NCBI RefSeq assembly: GCF_937898475.1
Contig: NZ_CALEJS010000024.1
Coordinates: 26,546 to 90,545, forward strand
Length of the DNA: 64,000 nt
Direction of reading: 5' to 3'
Origin: an uncultured Chitinophaga sp.
GTDB taxonomy: Bacteria > Bacteroidota > Bacteroidia > Chitinophagales > Chitinophagaceae
The notes below the pieces were generated by a model that was not told the origin of the DNA, searched no databases, and saw only the letters and a program-made list of their open reading frames with translations. The number at the start of each line of letters is the position of its first letter. The stretch's first letter is position 1. Of the stretch, positions 55,027 to 61,989 are shown piece after piece. Made by a program: the position numbers and the translations under genes.

Positions 55027-55058
55027 AAGCCGCATACATCCTGCGATCTATGCGGCTT
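55027..55058. terminator. Bidirectional terminator
   Basis: AAGCCGCATA pairs perfectly with TATGCGGCTT. It is preceded by AAAAAA (a T-tract for the minus strand) and lies between the convergent SDR and GcvH-like genes. Confidence 0.75.
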
Positions 55059-55066
55059 CCATATTT

Positions 55067-55480
55067 TTACTGATCACTAAACACCTCACTGGTGCTGATC
55101 AATTTCTGGTACTCCTCTGCTGAAAGCAGGGTATCGTTGTTAAGAAATTTTGAAGGTGTAACAAAAAACACCCACCCGCTATCCTGGGGACTTTCCAGGA
55201 TCAGGTTAAGATTCTCGTTTAGCTTTTGATTCTGACCCAAAAATTTACATTTTACAGGAGCATGAATAGGTATTACAGCATCCTCCGCATGAATTTCAGC
55301 TATCAAAGTTCCTTTCTCAATAGTACCTTTACGGTGGTACCACTTAATGCTATCGATCTTCTCAATCCCCTTCAATTTGAATTTAGAAGCACCGACAAAA
55401 CCAACAGTTCCATTGTAATCAATCCACTCATGTTCATGTGTAAATTGCATTCCTGGGCGAGAATTAACTGATATTTTCAT
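55067..55480 (-). CDS. GcvH-like (lipoyl-domain fold) protein lacking the lipoyl lysine
   Basis: 137 residues. FTHEHEWIDYNGTVGFVG matches the start of glycine-cleavage H proteins, and NLILESPQDSGWVFFVTPS and AEEYQKLI match the end. At the lipoylation hairpin, where H proteins have ESVKA then IYAPV, this reads EIHAEDAVIPIHAPV, so the lysine is replaced (Asp at the aligned place). It cannot be a normal lipoylated carrier. No GcvT or GcvP is nearby. Its codon use is more AT-rich than its neighbours. Role unknown. Confidence 0.75.
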   Translation of the reverse strand: MKISVNSRPGMQFTHEHEWIDYNGTVGFVGASKFKLKGIEKIDSIKWYHRKGTIEKGTLIAEIHAEDAVIPIHAPVKCKFLGQNQKLNENLNLILESPQDSGWVFFVTPSKFLNNDTLLSAEEYQKLISTSEVFSDQ

Positions 55481-55606
55481 TCTGCAAAGGTACGCCCTTT
55501 ACAGGCAATCTACTGAAATAGATTGCCCATGCAGGGTAATTAACTGTTATTCAGACACATGAACCATGGTCTATTTTGTAATATAAGCGCAAACAGGCGT
55601 ATTTTG

Positions 55607-56236
55607 TCAGTTCCCGGCGGCATCCTGTACACGTGTATCTACGGCCACCCAGTTCAGTTCCCAGGTCTTGCCACCATCATCGGAAAAGAACTGTTCAAAG
55701 CGGCAGGAATCCGCGTTGATCTGTGCAATAACAAACTTCACCAGTATAGCCCTTCCGTTATAGGTATCCTGTGCGTAGAACTCACCTTTGCCATTTTTAA
55801 ACTCCCCGATGGTAGGTATGGTCAGCATGCCGTTCTTCATGTTTGCAAAATTCAGGCTCCACTGATGCGCCTGGGGATTGTAGAGCCGCAGGCTTAATCC
55901 TTTAAACTGGCCCGCCGGCCCTTTAGCCGTCAGTTCTACCAGGTTGGCCATCCCGTTAAATACTTTGCTGACTACCGTAGTGCCTTCATATTCTACCCAG
56001 GTTTGACTACCGCTGAGCGGCTCCGTTAGTCTGCTCAGCTTTGTTTTCCAGGTACCTATCTCGAAATCAAAATCGTGCTGACCATCACGCATACGGGCGC
56101 TGTCAGATAAGGCGGCCTGCATTTGCGTTTGCTTGGGTTGCGCTATGCCGCGGTAGGTTGCTAACAGCGTAGCTGTGCTGATGAGCAGTAAGAAAAGGTG
56201 TTGACATTTGAAGATACCATGCGTTCCTTTCGCCAT
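55607..56236 (-). CDS. Exported DUF1579-like conserved protein
   Basis: 209 residues. Signal peptide to about RGIAQ (residue 33), then GQHDFDFEIGTWKTKLSRL, WVEYEGTTVVSKVFNG, GLSLRLYNPQAHQWSLNFAN and FFSDDGGKTWELNW. The HDFDFxxGxW start and beta-rich lipocalin-like pattern resemble proteins annotated DUF1579. Function unknown. It is divergent from the Lrp/AsnC regulator at 56354 with 117 bases between, so it may be a target of that regulator. Confidence 0.75.
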   Translation of the reverse strand: MAKGTHGIFKCQHLFLLLISTATLLATYRGIAQPKQTQMQAALSDSARMRDGQHDFDFEIGTWKTKLSRLTEPLSGSQTWVEYEGTTVVSKVFNGMANLVELTAKGPAGQFKGLSLRLYNPQAHQWSLNFANMKNGMLTIPTIGEFKNGKGEFYAQDTYNGRAILVKFVIAQINADSCRFEQFFSDDGGKTWELNWVAVDTRVQDAAGN

Positions 56237-56353
56237 ATTTTATAGTTTTGTGTAAGCCGCTGTAAAGGGGATAAAGTTGCTTACTTTTTTCCTGAAAGCA
56301 GGCTTTTAACTGAAAGAAGAACGACCCGTTAACTTTACAATCAAAGTTATTTT

Positions 56354-56815
56354 ATGCTGAAATCTTTAAATAATAAACCCATTGACGACCTGAACCTGTC
56401 TATATTACGGGAGCTGTGTAATAATGCGAGAACAACAACCGCCGAAATTGGCCGCCGTATTGGATTAACAGCACCGGCGGTAGCAGAGCGGATGAACAAA
56501 CTGGAAGAAGCGGGGTATATTAAAGGATTTCATGCCATCGTGGATTTTGACAAGATAGGGTTAAACATACAGGCGTTTATAGCCTTTAAATGCGGCCATA
56601 AACATCATGATATTAAGCAGCTGATAGCTTCCATTCATGAGATTACGGAATGGTATACGGTTACTGGTAATGCCAGCATGTTGCTGAAGGTGGTGACCGG
56701 CTCCCGGGATCAGCTGGCGAAAGTAATTGCACGCCTTGAAGAGTATGGCGAAACCAATACTTCCCTGATACTGGAAGCGCAGGCAGAAATGAATATGCTG
56801 AGGCATTACCAGTAA
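56354..56815 (+). CDS. Lrp/AsnC-family transcriptional regulator
   Basis: 153 residues, standard Lrp size. The N-terminal HTH is DDLNLSILRELCNNARTTTA then EIGRRIGLTAPAVAERMNKLEEAGYIKGF; the RAM ligand domain includes AFIAFKCGHKHHDIKQLI and VTGNASMLLKVV. Such regulators respond to amino acids or related molecules. It is divergent from the DUF1579-like gene and converges on the PepSY-like gene, with 6 bases between stops. Confidence 0.92.
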   Translation: MLKSLNNKPIDDLNLSILRELCNNARTTTAEIGRRIGLTAPAVAERMNKLEEAGYIKGFHAIVDFDKIGLNIQAFIAFKCGHKHHDIKQLIASIHEITEWYTVTGNASMLLKVVTGSRDQLAKVIARLEEYGETNTSLILEAQAEMNMLRHYQ

Positions 56816-56821
56816 CGAAGG

Positions 56822-57253
56822 CTATTTCTTCATGGTATATTTCAGTGAAACGTCGCCCAGGTTGCTTACACTCACCCGATACCATTTCTTACTGTCATTC
56901 AGTATTACTTCATACTTAATACCGGCCCTGTTGGTTACCTCGGTAAAGCCGTAGATCTGTTTGTTATTGAATTTCTTTTTTAATGCTGCGGTTATCTTTA
57001 CAGGCAGCTCTTCCTCCAGGCAGTACCTTAAAGACTGTATCAATGCGCCATTGTCATCAAACCACATCCTGCTGGCTGTCTCCCCCTGGGTAAAGGACAC
57101 CATGTGATAGCCATGGTCTGCCGACCAGGTTACATATTCCGCATTGGGGAACATGCGGGTGAACATATCGAGTAACGGCCTGCCGGGTGCAGCCTGTAAT
57201 TGAGATAAACAGCCTAAGGCCAGGAACAGCGCGAGGAGAAGATGTTTTTTCAT
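56822..57253 (-). CDS. Exported PepSY-like small protein
   Basis: The ATG at 57253 starts the signal peptide (MKKHLLLALFLALGCLSQLQ, cleavage near LQAAPG); the longer frame adds ten residues with no signal character. About 143 residues. The mature part (FPNAEYVTWSADHGYHMVSF, MWFDDNGALIQSLRY, IKYEVILNDSKKWYRVSVS) fits the putative beta-lactamase-inhibitor-like PepSY fold common in periplasmic Bacteroidota proteins. Function unknown. Confidence 0.72.
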   Translation of the reverse strand: MKKHLLLALFLALGCLSQLQAAPGRPLLDMFTRMFPNAEYVTWSADHGYHMVSFTQGETASRMWFDDNGALIQSLRYCLEEELPVKITAALKKKFNNKQIYGFTEVTNRAGIKYEVILNDSKKWYRVSVSNLGDVSLKYTMKK

Positions 57254-57507
57254 TGTTAACAGTTTAGTGTGGACAATTTTCAATCGGGGTTGATTATTTC
57301 GAAGCAGAGAGCTGTGCGGTAGTTTGCATTATCCAGGCTATCAGTCGGGTACCTGGTACAAATATAGGGAAGTGCCGGATTATTTGTAAATGTTAAATTG
57401 AAATGCTAGCTTAGGCGCCGTTAACAGGCTGGCGTTTCCCTTAAACCTATGGAGCATGTTTATTAAACCCGGCATCAACCAAACTATACTATAATCTACA
57501 TTTACAA

Positions 57508-57759
57508 ATGGAACAAAAAAAACTGACAGAGCTAACCGACCAGGAATTGTTGCAGGAAGCGAAAAAGAGACAAAGCACCATGATCATTAATGCCGTATTA
57601 ATTGGATTCCTGGCAGGAGTGGTAGCTTACAGCGTGATGAAAAACACCTGGGGCTTTCTTACGCTGATACCTTTGGCGATTATCTATAAACTGGTGAATA
57701 ACTCAAAGTATGATAACAGGGAGTTAAATGCCCTTTTAAAAGAACGAAATTTGAAATAA
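57508..57759 (+). CDS. Small two-helix membrane protein
   Basis: 83 residues. A charged N-terminus (KLTELTDQELLQEAKKRQS) is followed by two short membrane helices (MIINAVLIGFLAGVVAYSV and WGFLTLIPLAIIYKLV) and the tail NRELNALLKERNLK. No family is recognised. The ATG and layout suit a real small protein. It lies alone, with 254 bases upstream that hold no other gene. Confidence 0.7.
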   Translation: MEQKKLTELTDQELLQEAKKRQSTMIINAVLIGFLAGVVAYSVMKNTWGFLTLIPLAIIYKLVNNSKYDNRELNALLKERNLK

Positions 57760-57819
57760 GGCTTTTTCTTTTATACAGTTTCTGTACCTTCTGCCCGGAA
57801 AACTGCTTCTCCCCTGCTG

Positions 57820-58248
57820 TTACTGCTGACCATCCGGCCAATGGAACCAGATGCTATAGCCATCTGGATCTGCCAGTGAGATAGCCTTCCAGCCATATCC
57901 GGTTATAAAGGGGGGGCTTACGCCGAGGCCTTTACTATTAAGGTAGTAGTACATGGCATCGGTATCCGGGCAGTTAAAGAAAAAGGCAGTGTCCTGGTGC
58001 CCTTTGAAACGGGCAGGATCGGGTTGCGCGGGACGGAATTCTTTCTCATAGGCGGTGTTGAGCATGAGGTAGCTATCATCGAGTTGCAACAGCACCCAGT
58101 CTGCATCATCGCCATCGCCGGCACTTTGGGTGATGGTGAAACCGAGGATATCGCGGTAGAACCGCAGAGCGGCGGGCATGTCGAACACTTCTATGTAGGG
58201 ACACATGCCTTTAAGGGCTGGACGGGAAGGGGCGGATGAGTGGTTCAT
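57820..58248 (-). CDS. VOC/glyoxalase-superfamily protein
   Basis: 142 residues of a single VOC domain: CPYIEVFDMPAALRFYRDIL, WVLLQLDDSYLMLNTAYEKE and a C-terminal half with GYGWKAISLADPDGYSIWF. The paired beta-alpha-beta-beta-beta modules bind a metal. Typical roles are glyoxalase-, dioxygenase- or antibiotic-resistance-like; none can be chosen here. A single gene. Confidence 0.88.
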   Translation of the reverse strand: MNHSSAPSRPALKGMCPYIEVFDMPAALRFYRDILGFTITQSAGDGDDADWVLLQLDDSYLMLNTAYEKEFRPAQPDPARFKGHQDTAFFFNCPDTDAMYYYLNSKGLGVSPPFITGYGWKAISLADPDGYSIWFHWPDGQQ

Positions 58249-58498
58249 GGTGATGAATTGATACCCGAAGATAAATCTTTCAAAAGATCCCTGTTAAATT
58301 GCGGGCAACAAAAAGATTGGTCAATGCTCTTGTTCCAATCCACCAAAAATCTTTATCAAATTTTTTTGGCAGCGTGAATAGATGTATTCCATTTGCGCTC
58401 ATGAAAACAATGATGTCATATAGTAGTGCATGTTATTGGTATCCGCAGGGTGCCGGTCGGACTATGGTATGATGTTAAACAATAAAAGCATTATATGC

Positions 58499-58527
58499 CC
58501 GATTGGTACTACCAGTCGGTTTTTTTG
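58499..58527 (+). terminator. Strong Rho-independent terminator without an upstream gene
   Basis: CCGATTGG pairs with CCAGTCGG (one G-U) around a 5-base loop and is followed by TTTTTTTG. The nearest plus-strand coding gene ends 740 bases upstream, so it may end an unannotated RNA. Confidence 0.75.
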
Positions 58528-58549
58528 TTTTATACAGGTTTATGATCAT

Positions 58550-58595
58550 GGGAGATCGGCTACGATGGTGGAATGGCGCCGGACTGTAAATCCGG
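58550..58595 (+). pseudogene. tRNA-Tyr-like 5' half (remnant)
   Basis: GGGAGAT as a possible 5' acceptor strand, a D-arm GCTA/TGGC with an 11-base GG-containing loop, then a perfect anticodon arm CCGGA-CTGTAAA-TCCGG whose loop carries GTA (Tyr). No matching 3' acceptor, TTC loop or CCA follows; the sequence runs straight into the 21-bp repeat array. U8 is missing. It looks like a truncated or decayed tRNA. Confidence 0.4.
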
Positions 58596-58615
58596 TACAT
58601 CAGAAACGTACAACG

Positions 58616-58846
58616 CCGTTCTGTTAGCTGGAGACTTCGTTCTGTTATCTTACATGTCCGTTATGTAAAATGGCGGTTCCGTTCTGTTATCTTACAACGC
58701 CGTTCTGTCAGCTGGTGACTCCGTTCTATTATCTTACATGTCCGTTATGTAAAGTGACAACCCTGTTCTGTTATCTTACAACGCCGTTCTGTCAGCTGGA
58801 GCGCCTGTTCTACAATCTTACATCGATGTTCTTCGATCTGCACCAG
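58616..58846. repeat. 21-bp tandem repeat array with 84-bp higher-order period
   Basis: Eleven contiguous 21-bp units, typical form CCGTTCTGTTATCTTACAAC. Units 1, 5 and 9 share GTTAGCTGG/GTCAGCTGG; units 2, 6 and 10 share ATCTTACAT; units 3 and 7 share GTTATGTAAA; units 4 and 8 are nearly identical, so the array repeats every four units (84 bases). A partial unit follows to 58858. Both strands read as 7-residue repeats, but on the minus strand a stop codon recurs every 84 bases. Confidence 0.9.
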
Positions 58847-59171
58847 CGTTCTAAAACCTATCGCTGAAGTTCCATTGATTGTAACTGATCCTGTAAGATA
58901 TAATTCCCCGACTTCAATAGCTGACAGGAATATTTCCGGGAAGCACCGGTACCGAAAATGAGACAATACAAAATTTTTTGAAATAAAACCCATCTGGATT
59001 TTCTCAAATGAGAAAATCGCTGAATTTTCTTTGTCCTACCATTGCATTGTCAACGTTGATCGCATAACCTATACAACTGCAGATGTAAAAACGATGCCGG
59101 TAGCTACTGTTTGCAGGGCTTCTCCGCTGGCACGACATGCAACATTCACTAACATTTAAAATTTTAGAAAA

Positions 59172-59852
59172 ATGACCAGACGTCAATTAAATCTCCTGGA
59201 CATGTACCAGGCTGTATTATCACATTTGGACAAGTTTCCCGGCACCTGGAATCAATTAACACCGGTAACGCCTATTGTTGACAATCTAAGAACAATTGTG
59301 GCGGAAATGCTGACACAATCGCAGCTGCAGGCGCAATGTAACCCGACGGGCTATACTAAAAGGAAGGATGCACACATGTTTGAGATAGTGGAGCGCGCTT
59401 TCCAGCTAAGCCTGAAGCTGCGGTCTTATGCGAAGTTCAATAATGATCATGTGCTGATGGCTGCGGTGGACCTTGCGTACAGCACCCTGGCCAGGGGGCC
59501 GCAACAGCTGGTGTTTCAGCGCTGTCAGCGCATTGCCCAACACGCACGTGACCACCTTTCCGAACTGGCTGCCTACCAGGTGACGGAAGAAGAGGTCACC
59601 ATGCTGGAAGCGCAGCTGAACACCACAGAGCCCATGACGCCCGCCAGGAATGTGATCCTGGGGGCCAGAAAGACCGCCACCGGCAGTATTCCTGCGCTGG
59701 TGACACGGGCGAGGAAAGCGCTGGACGCATTGGATGACCTGGTAGAAGGGATGATAGACGATGCAATGTTTGTAAGCACGTATTTTAATGTCAGGCAGGT
59801 GTATGACCGGGTAGGAAGAAGTGCGGGAAGTAAAGAGAAGGTTGAGGAGTAA
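59172..59852 (+). CDS. Uncharacterised helical protein
   Basis: 226 residues, soluble, mostly alpha-helical, no signal peptide. It begins MTRRQLNLLDMYQAVLSHLD, with a middle segment RKDAHMFEIVERAFQLSLKL and a later QRCQRIAQHARDHLSELAAY. From memory a family with this opening and the same middle segment is scattered through Bacteroidota genomes, often in gene-poor regions; no function is known to me. It lies between the 21-bp array and a strong terminator. Confidence 0.7.
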   Translation: MTRRQLNLLDMYQAVLSHLDKFPGTWNQLTPVTPIVDNLRTIVAEMLTQSQLQAQCNPTGYTKRKDAHMFEIVERAFQLSLKLRSYAKFNNDHVLMAAVDLAYSTLARGPQQLVFQRCQRIAQHARDHLSELAAYQVTEEEVTMLEAQLNTTEPMTPARNVILGARKTATGSIPALVTRARKALDALDDLVEGMIDDAMFVSTYFNVRQVYDRVGRSAGSKEKVEE

Positions 59853-59858
59853 GAGCGA

Positions 59859-59894
59859 CAGCCGGCCACTGCGAAGGCGGTGGCCGGCTGTTCA
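59859..59894 (+). terminator. Terminator-like hairpin after the helical protein gene
   Basis: ACAGCCGGCCAC pairs perfectly over 12 bp with GTGGCCGGCTGT, beginning 7 bases after the stop codon. The following sequence (TCATC) is not T-rich. Confidence 0.65.
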
Positions 59895-60185
59895 TCACTA
59901 TTGGGAATATTGATAGTCGCTGTTGTTGTGGCACCATTTGCCTTGCAAAGCCAGGAACAGGGTACCGTTACAGGCATTACGATTGCGGCAGGTTCGGATA
60001 CCGCGATGTCATCAGGTTTAAGTAATCTCTATTGTGAAGGCGGTATTAATATTGGGGTAGTTGGCGAGATGCCTAGTTATGACTTTACCAATATTACGTT
60101 TAATGCGCCGTTTTCGGGGAGATTAAGACAAAGGACGAATTCGCAGGGGATGGTGTTTGTGACGATTGAGGTGTTTATGGGATAG
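59880..60185 (+). CDS. Doubtful small hydrophobic-start ORF (possible gene fragment)
   Basis: 101 codons from a GTG that lies inside the preceding hairpin; TTG at 59901 is the other possible start. It begins with a hydrophobic stretch (LLGILIVAVVVAPFALQ) that could be a signal peptide, then a beta-rich segment (GTVTGITIAAGSDTAMSSGL and FSGRLRQRTNSQGMVFVTIE). A good terminator follows 9 bases after the stop, which supports transcription. No family recognised; it may be a 5'-truncated gene. Confidence 0.35.
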   Translation: MAGCSSLLGILIVAVVVAPFALQSQEQGTVTGITIAAGSDTAMSSGLSNLYCEGGINIGVVGEMPSYDFTNITFNAPFSGRLRQRTNSQGMVFVTIEVFMG

Positions 60186-60193
60186 TTTACTAG

Positions 60194-60231
60194 GAATAGC
60201 GCCGGGGATGAGATCTCTGGCGCTATTCTTT
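60194..60231 (+). terminator. Terminator after the doubtful ORF
   Basis: GAATAGCGCC pairs perfectly with GGCGCTATTC, followed by TTTG, 9 bases after the stop codon at 60185. Confidence 0.7.
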
Positions 60232-60233
60232 GT

Positions 60234-60404
60234 AAGTTTATCCCATCGCTCAAGGCTATAAGCAAGTGCTTTTCCAATGGCGCTTTGGGGCAGCACCTGC
60301 ACATATTGCTGTTGCATCCATAACCACAGGCCCTTCAATATAGTGTAAGCTTCAACAAAGTTGATATGCTGTATTTGTTCCAATCTTCTTTCCGGGGATC
60401 GCCA
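60234..60404 (-). pseudogene. IS66-family transposase (TnpC) remnant
   Basis: The minus strand reads WRSPERRLEQIQ, then LWMQQQYVQVLPQSAIGKAL and AYSLERWDKL, matching the IS66 transposase segment before the last catalytic block (in intact elements usually LEDGRLEIDNN). Homology ends at DKLT and is replaced by unrelated sequence; upstream the frame is broken by TGA codons. No terminal inverted repeats or other IS66 ORFs are seen. Confidence 0.65.
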
Positions 60405-60592
60405 ATTGTTTTTATCAAATCATCAGTCATCCGGTTTGTCTGCCAGAACTGCTGGCTAACCTTCTGAAAAATCAGATAGTATTGAAATGGTATGCTCTAA
60501 AGCGTTTCAAAAATATAAGGAGTGACTTATTGCATTATCAACGTTGTTCGCATTTAACCCTCATGTCAATAGCGTATCCGGACTACACAACC

Positions 60593-60713
60593 GGTTACTA
60601 AGGATGACAAAGCTCTCACTAAACACTTACTAAACACTTACTAACGATTCACTAATATCTTACAAGGCGCTCCTAAGGCTCTCCCCAGGAGCTGACAAGG
60701 ATCTCATGAAGAC
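60593..60713. repeat. 11-bp tandem repeat array
   Basis: About eleven contiguous degenerate 11-bp units, for example CTCACTAAACA, CTTACTAAACA, CTTACTAACGA, TTCACTAATAT, CTTACAAGGCG, CTGACAAGGAT. The best-conserved positions are the CT at 1-2 and the AC/CTAA core. ATCTTACAAGGC here resembles ATCTTACAACGC of the 21-bp array at 58616-58846. Confidence 0.8.
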
Positions 60714-60822
60714 AGGATAAGGTATTATCAGGGAAACCATAAAGAATAAACAAAGAAAACAATTGGATCCTGCAAGGAAGGCATTAAGTGTTGATGAAGA
60801 ATGCAAGCGGCATTTCCCTATA

Positions 60823-60858
60823 CAAAACGGCCAAAACGGCCAGATTGGCCCAAACGGC
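60823..60858. repeat. 9-bp tandem repeat
   Basis: Four contiguous units CAAAACGGC, CAAAACGGC, CAGATTGGC, CCAAACGGC. In one plus-strand frame they read NGQNGQIGPNG, a collagen-like Gly-X-Y pattern, but no open gene contains them. Confidence 0.7.
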
Positions 60859-61020
60859 CATTCCAGTTTTCCTGCGTGTCGTTGATCATTAGTATTGCAG
60901 TATTGAATTGAATTGAATTCAATTTCATTCCTACTGCAGAGGATTTCATCATGATGAGGGTTTAAACGACGTGTACCCGAGAACATGTCGCCTAATTAAT
61001 CATTTTTAAATTAATTTATT

Positions 61021-61704
61021 ATGCCTAACGAAAAATCAAAGATAGCCACACGTATCAAAACTGAACGAGGCTATAAACGTACGCGCCAAACCATTGCGGA
61101 ATTCCAACGAGCCGGTAAGGCCGCGAAAATACTGCTGGATGCAGTGCGGACAGCCGGCGTAAAGGCAAGGGACAAGGCGCTTTTTTCAAGGCTTCTTGGA
61201 CTGATGTTCCAGGTCATTAAGTCCGACAGTATACACAGGCGTGGTGACCGGACTGTAATTAATGGAGATATCGAGCTGATGAGAGGTTTCGACTTCAATG
61301 CGAACGGTAAACTATCCTCACTCATCTTCATTCAACCCACTGTCAGCATTGACCGTGCTACCGGTACCATGAAGGTAGATCTGCCTGCTTTCATACCGGA
61401 AGATATGATCAAGGCACCGCTAAATGCAACACATTTTAAGATTGCATGTGCGGCAGCAGAGGTCGACTTCGCAGAAGGCACCTTCGTTACAGCCACAGCC
61501 CGGACGGAACCGTTGCCCTTTAACGATGAGGAGCTTCCGGCGCCCATCAGTCTTACCGCCACCGTAACGCCTAACAGTACAAAATGGCTGATACTTGCAG
61601 TCGGGATCGCGTTTAACGACGTTACCGCCGACAAAGCAGATTCATTTTACGAAAGCCAGTACAACGGGATGTGTATAGTGGCAGTTAGCAGTCCGGATGC
61701 GTAA
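61021..61704 (+). CDS. Uncharacterised conserved protein (RTR-xxx-EFxRAGKA family)
   Basis: 227 residues, no signal peptide. The basic N-terminus KRTRQTIAEFQRAGKAAKIL is followed by FSRLLGLMFQVIKSD, GDRTVINGDIELMRGFDFNA and a beta-rich C-terminal half (HFKIACAAAEVDFAEGTFVT, STKWLILAVGIAFND). I recall many Bacteroidota proteins with RTRENGxEFGRAGKAGK and FEFNxNGKL at the same places, none with a known role. A terminator follows. It may be related in context to the helical protein at 59172. Confidence 0.72.
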   Translation: MPNEKSKIATRIKTERGYKRTRQTIAEFQRAGKAAKILLDAVRTAGVKARDKALFSRLLGLMFQVIKSDSIHRRGDRTVINGDIELMRGFDFNANGKLSSLIFIQPTVSIDRATGTMKVDLPAFIPEDMIKAPLNATHFKIACAAAEVDFAEGTFVTATARTEPLPFNDEELPAPISLTATVTPNSTKWLILAVGIAFNDVTADKADSFYESQYNGMCIVAVSSPDA

Positions 61705-61746
61705 AAAGCGCTGATCTAAGAATTCTGGACATAAAAAAAAGGGGGA

Positions 61747-61783
61747 AAAGGGTGTACCAGGTAAAAATGGTGCACCTTTTTTC
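61747..61783 (+). terminator. Rho-independent terminator
   Basis: AAAGGGTGTACCA pairs with TGGTGCACCTTTT (with G-U) and is followed by TTTC, 43 bases after the stop of the conserved protein. Confidence 0.8.
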
Positions 61784-61959
61784 TTTGCGCGTGCGGGTTG
61801 TTGACGGCAGAAAGTAGCTACCTGAGCGAAGATATATTTGAATGTCAAACATCATCATCAAACTGGTTAATAGAACTCAGGATTATTAGCAATCCTCAAA
61901 ACCATAGATTCAGCAAAGAGCTTCCCCGATTTGGCAAATTTACTTCTGTGGGGGTACTG

Positions 61960-61967
61960 TACTTTTG
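61960..61967 (+). promoter_or_regulatory. Promoter -7 box of the SDR gene at 61990
   Basis: TACTTTTG fits TAnnTTTG, 22 bases before the ATG. No clear -33 TTTG lies at the usual distance. GATTTGGCAAA at 61929-61939 also occurs upstream of the SDR at 21458 (21359-21369) and may be an operator half. Confidence 0.5.
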
Positions 61968-61989
61968 CAGTAGTAAAAAATGAATAATT

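Larger units (their letters stand above)
58249..59171. other. Gene-poor 0.9-kb interval with terminator, tRNA-like half and 21-bp repeats
   Basis: No convincing protein gene is seen. The interval holds, in order, an AT-rich stretch that could contain a small RNA, a perfect intrinsic terminator (58499-58527), a tRNA-Tyr-like 5' half (58550-58595), an array of eleven 21-bp units (58616-58846), and an AT-rich tail leading to the gene at 59172. Short open frames over the repeats are explained by the repeat period (7 codons). Confidence 0.7.
60405..61020. other. Gene-poor interval with short-period repeats
   Basis: No protein gene is supported. The first ~100 bases hold a broken minus-strand frame (IFQKVSQQFWQTNRMTDDLI, then KTIGDPRKEDW) of unknown origin overlapping the IS66 remnant. 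Then come the 11-bp array (60593-60713), a 9-bp array (60823-60858), and an AATTGAATTCAATT palindrome near 60910-60930 before the gene at 61021. Confidence 0.6.

Noticed and set aside
58430..58627. 65-codon ORF across the terminator and the tRNA-like half
   Set aside because: It crosses a strong intrinsic terminator and the tRNA-like sequence and shows no protein-like pattern.
58616..58846. Possible CRISPR array
   Set aside because: Repeat units are contiguous with no unique spacers of equal length, and no cas genes are present in the window.
58670..58867. 65-codon ORF made of 7-residue repeats (PFCYLTT type)
   Set aside because: The pattern is fully explained by the 21-bp tandem repeat; the Cys/Phe-rich composition and lack of a start context argue against translation.
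60660..60986. 108-codon minus-strand ORF with WPFGPIWPFWPF
   Set aside because: Its content comes from the 9-bp and 11-bp repeat arrays, and no conserved domain is visible.
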